5,965 bases of DNA from Acidobacteriota bacterium. Its GTDB lineage: Bacteria > Acidobacteriota > Terriglobia > Acidiferrales > UBA7541. Both the position numbers and the translations under genes were made by a program. Location of the stretch: NCBI GenBank assembly GCA_003153585.1, contig PLZZ01000183.1, positions 17,332 through 23,296 of the forward strand, in the 5' to 3' direction. Positions 1-5,314 of the stretch are shown here, piece by piece (position 1 is the stretch's first letter; each line of letters begins with the position of its first letter). The notes beneath the pieces were generated by a model, which saw only the letters and a program-made list of their open reading frames with translations, ran no database searches and had not been told where the DNA came from.

Positions 1-384
1 TTCGTTTCGGCGCTGAACTGCATCATGGCCCAGCGCCTGGTGCGCGTGATTTGCGAGAACTGCAAGAAGAGGGTGCATTATTCGGCGGAGGTTTTGAAAG
101 AATCCGGTCTGGATCCGGCCGAATGGATGCAAGTGCCATTTTACGAAGGCCCCGGCTGCCTGGAATGTTCCGGCAGCGGTTATCGTGGACGAAGCGCGAT
201 CACGGAACTCCTCGATCTTTCCGACCGCATTCGCGAGATGATTATTAATCGCAGGCCGACTTCGGAAATCAAGCGAGTAGCCAAGGAAGAAGGCATGACG
301 TTTCTGCGCGATTCCGGTATGGGCAAGATCCGCGCGGGAGTTACCACCTTGCGCGAGATCAATAAGGTGACCTTCCTTGACTAG
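1..384 (+). CDS. gspE: GspE/PilB-type assembly ATPase, C-terminal fragment
   Basis: This is the last 127 residues of a type II secretion / type IV pilus assembly ATPase; the gene enters the window already in frame, and the Met at base 25 is internal. The fragment begins inside the family's 'SAL...AQRLVR' segment just after the nucleotide-binding core. A zinc-binding tetracysteine follows: CENC at fragment residues 18-21 and CLEC at 53-56, with 31 residues between the pairs, then 'GYRGR' and the family-typical end 'TTLREINKVT'. Walker A, Walker B and the Asp/His boxes lie upstream of the window. Family members are hexameric cytoplasmic ATPases that drive pilus or pseudopilus extension at the inner membrane. 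The tetracysteine is typical of GspE/PilB extension ATPases and not of PilT retraction motors. GspE and PilB cannot be told apart from this fragment. The stop codon overlaps the next gene by 8 nt, so the two are co-transcribed. Confidence 0.93.
   Translation, partial: FVSALNCIMAQRLVRVICENCKKRVHYSAEVLKESGLDPAEWMQVPFYEGPGCLECSGSGYRGRSAITELLDLSDRIREMIINRRPTSEIKRVAKEEGMTFLRDSGMGKIRAGVTTLREINKVTFLD
364..370 (+). promoter_or_regulatory. Ribosome binding site supporting the TTG start of the pilM-like gene
   Basis: AAGGTGA lies inside the last codons of gspE, 6 nt before the TTG at 377. It matches the 3' part of the Shine-Dalgarno consensus. It favours the TTG start that overlaps the gspE stop over the first in-frame ATG at 455, which has no comparable purine-rich element upstream. 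The arrangement points to translational coupling with gspE. Confidence 0.55.
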
Positions 385-1357
385 CGCCGCCAGCCTGACC
401 AGCCAGTTTTACGAACTCGGCCCCGTGCGCCGTATCGAGCGCTGGCTCACTGCTATGCCGCACCCGACTCTGGTGGTTGACATTTCGTCCACTCACGTCG
501 CGGCCGCTCGCTGGGGGAAAATCAATGGCGCCTTGGAGTCCTTCGCAGTAGAGGCTCTTCCGTTAGGTGCCGTACTTCCGTCTCCAGTGGAAATGAACGT
601 AGCGCAGCCGGACGCAGTGCGGTCGGCTCTTCGACGCGTATTCAGCCGTGTTCCCGCGCGCGAGCACGGTCTGGCGCTTATCATTCCTGATCTGGTCGTG
701 CGCGTTTTCATTCTGCCGTTCGACGCCCTTCCGCGCAGCGCGGACGAAGCCCTGCCTCTCCTGCGCTGGCGGCTGAAGAAGAGCGTACCATTCGACGTGG
801 ACGAAACGGTGGTCTCCTGGATGCGCCAGGCAGGCAAAGACGGGAATCTGGAGGTCGTGACGGCGGTTGCGCGGCAGAAGATTATCCGCGAATATGAAGA
901 AATCGTTTTAGGTTTGGACGCGAAGGTCGGAGTCGTTCTGAGTTCAACCCTGGCTACACTTCCTCTGATAGAAGAGCGCGACGCCACCCTTCTCGTTCGC
1001 ATGTCCGGTAAAACATTGACCACGGTCATCGTGCGTGGTGGTAACCTATGTGTTCATCGCTCGACGGATATGGCGAGCGATGCGTCTCTCCTCAGCCCGC
1101 AATCGTTGCTCGACGAGATTTTTCCCGCAGTGGCTTACTATCAGGACACCTGGGGCGGAGCGGTGGACCGCGTTCGCCTTTCAGGACTGGGAGCGCGCGC
1201 GGACATCTTTCGCCGCGCGCTTTCCGAAGAACTGAAGTGCCCGGTAGGGCCGCTCGCTGAATCCGAGCCTCCCTTCCATCTCGATTCCGGCGCAAAGGAT
1301 CTGCTGCATCAGAATCTCGATGCGCTGGTCGGCTGGATGATGAACGGAGGGTCCTGA
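377..1357 (+). CDS. pilM: PilM-like actin-fold assembly protein (GspL cytoplasmic-domain equivalent)
   Basis: A 326-residue soluble protein with no membrane segment. Near the N-terminus, 'VVDISSTHVAAARW' (about residues 33-46) matches the first phosphate-loop region of the PilM/FtsA actin-like fold, where related proteins read 'GxDIGSxSVK'. 'LRWRLKKSVPFDVDE' (about 135-149) resembles the PilM segment 'E...ikyeae.yiPf..e', a recognisable family hallmark. Later segments 'VVTAVARQKIIREY' and 'RVRLSGLGARADIFRRAL' fit the core strand and the C-terminal 'lsGGga' region. PilM sits on the cytoplasmic face and binds the N-terminal tail of PilN, which is encoded next. The protein is slightly short for the family (commonly about 350). 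The start is TTG, chosen for its ribosome site and its overlap with gspE; ATG at 455 (codon 27) is the alternative and would still keep the fold. Sequence divergence is high, so the call leans partly on gene order. Confidence 0.82.
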   Translation: MTSAASLTSQFYELGPVRRIERWLTAMPHPTLVVDISSTHVAAARWGKINGALESFAVEALPLGAVLPSPVEMNVAQPDAVRSALRRVFSRVPAREHGLALIIPDLVVRVFILPFDALPRSADEALPLLRWRLKKSVPFDVDETVVSWMRQAGKDGNLEVVTAVARQKIIREYEEIVLGLDAKVGVVLSSTLATLPLIEERDATLLVRMSGKTLTTVIVRGGNLCVHRSTDMASDASLLSPQSLLDEIFPAVAYYQDTWGGAVDRVRLSGLGARADIFRRALSEELKCPVGPLAESEPPFHLDSGAKDLLHQNLDALVGWMMNGGS

Positions 1358-1380
1358 GCGCGTCCGCGCGCTTCGTATAT
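1346..1380 (+). promoter_or_regulatory. Distant Shine-Dalgarno and hairpin before the pilN-like start
   Basis: GGAGGG (1346-1351) is the only good ribosome site before the ATG at 1381, but it lies 29 nt away. Between them AGCGCG (1357-1362) pairs with CGCGCT (1367-1372) around the tetraloop TCCG, a UNCG-class loop sequence; a G-T pair can extend the stem to 1356-1373. Folding it would leave about 12 unpaired nt between GGAGGG and the ATG, close to a usable spacing. The bases and pairing are visible; the bridging role is inference. A rare CTG start at 1354, only 2 nt from GGAGGG, would be an alternative. Confidence 0.35.
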
Positions 1381-1950
1381 ATGAAACTTCGTCTCAATCT
1401 TGCTACCAGGCCGCTGGAAAACAAACGGCCGTTTCTGGCTCTCTCCGGGGTCTTGGGCGCCGTCGGTATTCTTCTGCTTCTGCTTTTGTCTCACGGAGCT
1501 TACAAATCGTGGCGGGCAAACCGGGATTTACGCGCGGACATTGCTCACTGGGAAGCCGAAATCCGCGTCAATAAACAGAGGCAGGCGACCTTGCAGGACT
1601 ATTTCCGGTCCGCGCAAGCGCAACAAGTGTTGGATCGAGCTGCGTTTCTGAACTCGCTTATCGGCCAGCGAAGTTTTCCGTGGACCAAGATTTTCATGGA
1701 CCTGGAGAAAATTTTGCCCGCCGGCGTCCGGGTCATGAATATTTCGCCGAGGCTTGTGAACGGAAAGGCTCTGGTTGAGATTACCGTCGGTGCGGCTTCG
1801 GATGACAGCAAGATAAAGTTTATTGAGGCGCTCGAGAAATCGCCGGCGTTTTCAAACGTCCAGATTCAAGGGGAACGCCATTCCGAGCAGATCACGCCCT
1901 CGTCCGACAAGATCACGCTGGAGCTTACGGCGCTGTACGAGACTACATGA
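1381..1950 (+). CDS. pilN: PilN-like inner-membrane assembly protein
   Basis: A 189-residue bitopic protein. The cytoplasmic tail carries 'LNLATRPLENKR' (residues 5-16), a variant of the PilN 'INLLPxR' motif that docks into PilM. One hydrophobic span follows (about 18-37, rich in Leu/Ile/Val), then a charged, heptad-like stretch (about 44-80) suggesting a coiled coil. The periplasmic domain (about 95-189) includes 'ILPAGVRVMNISPRLVNGKALVEITVG', written here only in outline as a strand pattern typical of the ferredoxin-like PilN fold (residues 115-141). It sits directly after pilM, as in most PilMNOP clusters, and its TGA overlaps the next ATG by 4 nt. PilN and PilO heterodimerise in the periplasm to make the alignment complex. 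The GspL periplasmic half is the type II secretion equivalent; naming depends on which system this is. Confidence 0.87.
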   Translation: MKLRLNLATRPLENKRPFLALSGVLGAVGILLLLLLSHGAYKSWRANRDLRADIAHWEAEIRVNKQRQATLQDYFRSAQAQQVLDRAAFLNSLIGQRSFPWTKIFMDLEKILPAGVRVMNISPRLVNGKALVEITVGAASDDSKIKFIEALEKSPAFSNVQIQGERHSEQITPSSDKITLELTALYETT

Positions 1951-2498
1951 ATATGAAACGGTCCTGGAACACCTGGAAAAAATTGATCTTTTGCGCGCTG
2001 GGGGTTCTGCTTCTCGCGGACCTGGCCCTGGTCTTCATTGTTTGGCAATCCACGCGCGAAGGCGTGGAGAGCATGCGCGAGCAGCGAGGTCGCCTGCAGA
2101 ACGAGGCCAAGCTCCTGAAGGCGGATGTCGCGCGAGGTGATGCAATTCGCGCTTCGCTTCCTAAGGTGGGAAAGGACTGCGATGCCTTTTATCACGACGC
2201 GTTCCTCGGCGCCGGCGTCGGTTATTCAGCAATCGAAGAGGATCTCGGGAATATCGCCACCAAGGCAGGTTTAAAGACCACCACAATTACGTTCAACCAA
2301 AAAGACGTGAAGGAAAGGGGAGTGACGCTTGTGACCGTTCTGGATTCGGTCGACGGAGATTATCCCGCCATCATCCAATTTATCAATGGTCTCGAGCGTT
2401 CGAAGTATTTCTATCTTTTGAATAATCTTCAGCTGGACACGGCCTCGGCCGGCGATATCCGGCTGCATCTGGAACTGCGCACGTATTTTCGGATCTGA
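1947..2498 (+). CDS. pilO: PilO/GspM-like inner-membrane assembly protein
   Basis: A 183-residue bitopic protein. A short basic cytoplasmic tail precedes one membrane span (about residues 13-34). A charged heptad-like region (about 37-67) suggests a coiled coil, and a periplasmic domain from about 88 to the end alternates strands and helices. 'DGDYPAIIQFINGLERSKYF' (from about residue 136) is the conserved PilO segment 'G.Y..l..Fl..le....ri', the best family evidence. The partner is PilN; together they link PilM in the cytoplasm to the PilP/GspC-type protein. The ATG overlaps the upstream TGA (ATGA), so translation is probably coupled; a second ATG two codons on (1953) is possible. Two cysteines (Cys16 in the membrane span and Cys78 in the periplasmic part) are visible. 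The gap to the next gene is only 4 nt. Confidence 0.85.
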   Translation: MNMKRSWNTWKKLIFCALGVLLLADLALVFIVWQSTREGVESMREQRGRLQNEAKLLKADVARGDAIRASLPKVGKDCDAFYHDAFLGAGVGYSAIEEDLGNIATKAGLKTTTITFNQKDVKERGVTLVTVLDSVDGDYPAIIQFINGLERSKYFYLLNNLQLDTASAGDIRLHLELRTYFRI

Positions 2499-2502
2499 GC
2501 CG

Positions 2503-3069
2503 ATGTCACGACGAACACAAATCGGGGTGCTGATAGGGCTGGTAGTTCTTCTCGTAGCGGTGTACCTCGCCAATCGCACTCAAATGCCCGGCTTGCAAGG
2601 CGTCTTGGCGTCCGACGGTAAATTTCAACCGCTAAACGTGGACGAGCCGCAGCTTCGAATCGACCTGCTCGAAAAACTTCAGAAACTTGAATATTCAGGC
2701 ACCCATCGCAATATTTTCAGCGCCGTTGCCCTTCCCGTTGAACCAACGCCGGAAGAAAAGAAGCGCATGGAACACCAATACCCGACTGTCGCACCTCCGC
2801 CGCCCCCGCCTCCGGTCCAGGTTCCGGCGCAGTTTTTTGGATATGCTTCGATGAAAAGCAGCCCGAGGCGTTTGGCGTTTTTCCTCAACGGTGATGATGT
2901 AATCGTTGTGCAGGAAGGCTCGGTTTTCCTCAGCCGCTTCCGGCTGGATAAAATCGGCAACGACTCGGCCGATGTGGAAGAAATTTCCAGCGGACGGCAC
3001 GCTACCGTTCCAATGGTGCAGCCGCCGGCAGGAGAAGCGGTTCCGGGTTCCCAGCCGCCAAGCCAATGA
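2503..3069 (+). CDS. GspC/PilP-like bitopic connector protein, proline-rich
   Basis: A 188-residue protein with a short basic tail, one membrane span (about residues 7-23) and a periplasmic part. A linker contains seven consecutive prolines (98-104). A beta-rich domain follows (about 109-171): 'FFGYAS', then 'RRLAFFLNGDDVIVVQEG', 'FRLDKIGNDSADVEE'. This succession (G-Y, hydrophobic strand, 'v.eGd.v', 'y+v..I..d.V.l') is the pattern of PilP and of the GspC homology region, which contact the N-domains of the secretin. A Pro/Gln-rich tail ends the protein. There is no cysteine at all, so it cannot be a lipoprotein like Pseudomonas PilP; the topology is GspC-like although it occupies the pilP slot. 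It lies 4 nt after pilO and overlaps the next gene by ATGA. No clear Shine-Dalgarno precedes it. The function is inferred from domain pattern and order. Confidence 0.72.
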   Translation: MSRRTQIGVLIGLVVLLVAVYLANRTQMPGLQGVLASDGKFQPLNVDEPQLRIDLLEKLQKLEYSGTHRNIFSAVALPVEPTPEEKKRMEHQYPTVAPPPPPPPVQVPAQFFGYASMKSSPRRLAFFLNGDDVIVVQEGSVFLSRFRLDKIGNDSADVEEISSGRHATVPMVQPPAGEAVPGSQPPSQ

Positions 3070-4454
3070 ATTTCCGGCCCCATCCCGGCGCAACACCACT
3101 CCGCACTCGCTGTTTGCGTGATGGAGTCGCACGCTCCAGAGGTTCGGAAGAATCCGGATTTGCTTTCTTGATGGCGCTCGGAATGATGCTCATACTTCTC
3201 GCGCTGTCTCTGGTCGTGTTGCAAAATTTCGTTACCGACGGCAAGCGCACGCAGGAAGAGGAAACGATTTGGCGCGGCGAGCAGTATGAGCGCGCCATCC
3301 GCCTCTATTACCATAAGATGGGCCATTACCCTCAGACGCTTGAGGATCTTCAAAAGGGCGGCCTTCAGCTCCATTTCCTTCGCCAAGCTTACAAAAATCC
3401 GATGAACAAAACGGATGGCACTTGGCGTTTCATTTACGTCAATGCGGCGGGCCAAATTATCGGCAGCATCCGCTATGCCACGCTGCAACAAATGGTGCTG
3501 ATTGACCAGTATGCCGGCCTGCTTCCAGCGGCTGTCACGTTAGGTCCGCAGACGGCTCAGATCGGAGTGCCGGCAGCTAGTCTTGCGAGCAGTTCGGGTT
3601 CGCAGCAACCGCAAAATCCACTAGCCGGAATTCTTCCTGGTTCTGGACTTTCAGACTATGCCGCAGCAATCGGCGCGGCACAGTCGCAGCAACAAGCGCA
3701 GAACTCGCAGCCGGGGTCCTCGGGCCAATCGTCTGATCAATCGAATGGGCTACTTCCGCCCGGCATCACAGCTGACCAAGTGAATCAGGCCGCCCAAACC
3801 GGACAGCTTCCGGCCGGCATGTCGGCGGATCAAGTGGCCCAGCTCATTCAACAAAGTGGCCAACTTCCGGCTGGCATTTCAGCGGCTCAGGTGTCTCAGT
3901 ACATCCAAAGCGGACAGCTTCCGCCCGGCATTACGCCGGATCTAGTGGCGCAGTACCTTCAAAGTTTGCAGAATCCGCAGGGTGCTCTTCAATCCGGCCA
4001 ACCGAGTTTCGGAGCATCACCTACTGGTCCCTCAGGTTCGTTCAGTTTAGGGTCGGCATCGACCGCACAGCCGGGTTTGGGCGGTTTGGGCGCGAATCCG
4101 CTGCTGGCGATGAAACCAACGGGGGTGGTGGACGGCCCAGTCCTCGGCGGTTTTCTGACCGGCGTTGCATGCACAACGAAAAAGAAATCGGTCAAGGTTT
4201 ATCGACGCGGAAATAAATATGAAGAGTGGGAATTCATTTGGAATCCTCTGGAAGACGCTCTAGCAGCCGCGCAGCAAGGTGGGGGTGCGCCGCAAGGAGG
4301 AGTTCTAGGGCTGGGCCAAACCTCCAGTACGCCTGGAAGCAGCTTTGGGGGGAACAACTCCAATCCCTTCGGAAACTCCTCTACGTCGCCAGGGTCTTCT
4401 GGATCGCAGCAACCCCCACCCCAGCAGCCCCCGATGCAGCCGCCGCCCCAGTAG
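3066..4454 (+). CDS. Atypical pseudopilin-like type II secretion protein with repeat-rich C-terminus
   Basis: A 462-residue protein, far longer than a standard major pseudopilin (about 140-150). A basic 31-residue leader ends in 'SEESG', followed by 'FAFLMALGMMLILLALSLVV' (32-51), the layout of a class III signal with cleavage at Gly31-Phe32. Position +5 is Met, not the usual Glu. Residues about 55-145 resemble a GspG-like head: 'RGEQYERAIRLYYHKMGHYP', 'TLEDLQKGG', 'FLRQAYKNPM', 'GTWRFIYVNAAGQIIGS'. From about 150 the chain is rich in Gln, Ser, Gly and Pro and holds four tandem repeats (230-302). A separate conserved-looking module (358-397) reads 'LGGFLTGVACTTKKKSVKVY', then 'YEEWEFIWNPLED'. 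The end is Gly/Ser-rich, closing in Pro/Gln. I recall the same head-linker-tail plan in acidobacterial proteins annotated as type II secretion proteins. It overlaps the connector gene by ATGA and ends the operon. A TTG at 3114 would give a 15-residue leader but has no ribosome site. Confidence 0.8.
   Translation: MNFRPHPGATPLRTRCLRDGVARSRGSEESGFAFLMALGMMLILLALSLVVLQNFVTDGKRTQEEETIWRGEQYERAIRLYYHKMGHYPQTLEDLQKGGLQLHFLRQAYKNPMNKTDGTWRFIYVNAAGQIIGSIRYATLQQMVLIDQYAGLLPAAVTLGPQTAQIGVPAASLASSSGSQQPQNPLAGILPGSGLSDYAAAIGAAQSQQQAQNSQPGSSGQSSDQSNGLLPPGITADQVNQAAQTGQLPAGMSADQVAQLIQQSGQLPAGISAAQVSQYIQSGQLPPGITPDLVAQYLQSLQNPQGALQSGQPSFGASPTGPSGSFSLGSASTAQPGLGGLGANPLLAMKPTGVVDGPVLGGFLTGVACTTKKKSVKVYRRGNKYEEWEFIWNPLEDALAAAQQGGGAPQGGVLGLGQTSSTPGSSFGGNNSNPFGNSSTSPGSSGSQQPPPQQPPMQPPPQ
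3753..3971 (+). repeat. Four tandem 54-57-nt coding repeats (LPxG[IM][ST]xxxVxQ)
   Basis: Four in-frame units lie head to tail: 3753-3806, 3807-3863, 3864-3917 and 3918-3971 (18, 19, 18 and 18 codons). Each starts CTTCCGsCyGGCAT-like and encodes Leu-Pro-(Pro/Ala)-Gly-(Ile/Met)-(Ser/Thr), then Val-x-Gln, then Gln-(Ser/Thr)-Gly-Gln; the last unit ends SLQ. The third unit reads LPAGISAAQVSQYIQSGQ. DNA similarity is highest over the first 14 bases of each unit, which suggests duplication within the gene. Val-x-Gln-x-Ile-Gln spacing could form a short helix after a Pro-Gly turn. Confidence 0.9.
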
Positions 4455-4481
4455 GTTCGTTACAATTCGTCCTACCGAACC
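4454..4481 (+). other. Inverted repeat just after the pseudopilin stop
   Basis: GGTTCG (4454-4459) pairs with CGAACC (4476-4481) around a 16-nt loop, and GTAGG (4451-4455) can pair instead with CCTAC (4471-4475), so two mutually exclusive stems are possible. No T-run follows. It could protect the 3' end of the operon mRNA or help termination; nothing in the sequence decides this. Confidence 0.3.
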
Positions 4482-4504
4482 AGCCAAGCTTGCAGCGTTT
4501 GTGT

Positions 4505-4525
4505 GTTTGCGCGGCGCAAGCAAAC
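4505..4525 (+). other. Convergent intergenic hairpin
   Basis: GTTTGC (4505-4510) pairs with GCAAAC (4520-4525) around a 9-nt loop; an alternative stem TTGCG/CGCAA with a CGG loop uses 4507-4519. Only three T residues follow on the plus strand, so it is a poor intrinsic terminator on its own. Lying between converging genes, it could act weakly in either direction. Confidence 0.28.
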
Positions 4526-4554
4526 TTTGATTAACAATGCTGGGGAGTTGAATG

Positions 4555-4583
4555 CCGAGACTCTTCTGGCCTCGGATTATTTT
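4555..4583 (+). terminator. Possible weak intrinsic terminator of the secretion operon
   Basis: CCGAG (4555-4559) pairs with CTCGG (4571-4575) around an 11-nt loop and is followed by ATTATTTT (4576-4583). The T-rich tract suits plus-strand transcription out of the pseudopilin gene. It overlaps the last codons of the opposing transglycosylase gene. The stem is only 5 bp, so this is tentative. Confidence 0.33.
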
Positions 4584-5227
4584 CCGATTGTGGGAGCGGT
4601 CGTTGAAGCCAGGCTCGCCGTGATTTTTCGCACGTACTTCTGTGTTTCGGGGAAGGGAGGAATGCCGCCGTACCGCGCAACCATGTCTGGCCCGGCGTTG
4701 TAAGCAGCCAGCGCCAAGGGCAAGTTGCCGCGATATCGCTCGAGGAGGTCCTTCAGGTAGTGCGTTCCTGCATCTATGTTCTGCGCCGGATCAAAAATGT
4801 TTGCCACCGAATAGCGCGCGGCCGTCTCAGGAATTAATTGCATCAGTCCTTGCGCTTGTTTGCGGGACACCGCGCGGGGATTGAAGTTCGACTCCACGGC
4901 GATCAGATGTGTGATCAGTTTTTCGTCCACTCCATGCTTCAGCGCAGCCGCACGAATCAGATTCCCAAAAGGGCCATTGGCCGGCGCCAGTGCCGGGAGC
5001 GGGGCAAAATGATCCTCTGGTTCGACGGAAAGCAGATCGCTGGCTTGCACTTCCACGGTGCCGCCGTCCATAGACAATCGCACGACTTCGCCCGAGCGCT
5101 CGTATCCCGTGATATGCAGACGAAGTCCCGAACGCAATACGGCATAGTCGGCCCGCGCGGTGGACGCGCCAGCCGCTGAAAAAATCATCGCGGCGAATAT
5201 CGTAATCAGAAGTGTTAGGCGACGCAT
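4577..5227 (-). CDS. Secreted lytic transglycosylase, SLT domain (family 1 type)
   Basis: A 216-residue exported enzyme predicted to cleave the MurNAc-GlcNAc bond of peptidoglycan, forming 1,6-anhydro ends. The N-terminus 'MRRLTLLITIFAAMIFSAAG' is a signal peptide with likely cleavage after ARA (about residue 26). Residues 27-72 form a small beta-rich segment of unknown role. The SLT domain runs from about 86: 'AVESNFNPRAVS' with catalytic Glu112, 'GLMQLIPETAARY' (127-139), 'NIDAGTHYL' (150-158), 'LALAAYNAGP' (171-180) and a final 'ETQKYVRKI'. All hallmark motifs are intact. The frame stays open up to 5308, but I chose ATG at 5227: it begins the signal peptide, has a weak purine-rich site (AAGAGA, 6 nt away), and a longer form would run over the promoter. 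It converges on the secretion operon, where a wall-opening enzyme could help an envelope machine, though no direct link is shown. Confidence 0.92.
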   Translation of the reverse strand: MRRLTLLITIFAAMIFSAAGASTARADYAVLRSGLRLHITGYERSGEVVRLSMDGGTVEVQASDLLSVEPEDHFAPLPALAPANGPFGNLIRAAALKHGVDEKLITHLIAVESNFNPRAVSRKQAQGLMQLIPETAARYSVANIFDPAQNIDAGTHYLKDLLERYRGNLPLALAAYNAGPDMVARYGGIPPFPETQKYVRKITASLASTTAPTIGK

Positions 5228-5282
5228 TCGTGGTCTCTTACTTCGCTTTGTGTTCGCAACTCTAGCTGCTGCCCGATGATCA

Positions 5283-5313
5283 ATTATACCGCGGCGGGTT
5301 CGCCACACGCCAA
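5283..5313 (-). promoter_or_regulatory. Probable sigma-70 promoter for the lytic transglycosylase
   Basis: On the minus strand a perfect TATAAT occupies 5288-5283. TTGGCG (5313-5308) matches four of six -35 bases but at a long 19-nt spacing. Transcription would start near 5276, giving an untranslated leader of about 49 nt before the ATG at 5227. It lies in the 87-nt spacer after the HAD gene, so the transglycosylase need not depend on upstream transcription. Confidence 0.5.
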
Positions 5314-5314
5314 C

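Noticed and set aside
493..1029. 178-codon minus-strand frame inside the pilM-like gene.
   Set aside because: Arg/Ser/Thr-rich shadow of a real gene with no motif; the plus-strand frame explains the region.
2679..3491. Long open frame of 270 codons on the minus strand, across the GspC-like and pseudopilin genes.
   Set aside because: It lies antisense to two genes with recognisable domains, has no ribosome site or family motif, and its composition (Arg-, Ser- and Gly-rich) is that of a shadow frame in GC-rich DNA.
3753..3971. CRISPR-like or regulatory DNA repeats.
   Set aside because: The units are contiguous, in frame, diverged at third positions and inside an intact coding sequence, so they are protein repeats and not spaced direct repeats.
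3753..3971. LPxG repeats as sortase (LPxTG) signals.
   Set aside because: No Thr-Gly at the required positions, no hydrophobic segment and basic tail at the C-terminus, and the context is a diderm secretion system.
4503..4703. Small plus-strand frame of 66 codons after the pseudopilin.
   Set aside because: Most of it is antisense to the conserved SLT domain, with no ribosome site and no recognisable motif.
5228..5308. An upstream extension of 27 residues for the transglycosylase, starting at 5308.
   Set aside because: It would put a basic, non-hydrophobic stretch before a good signal peptide and would run across the TATAAT promoter; ATG at 5227 fits better.
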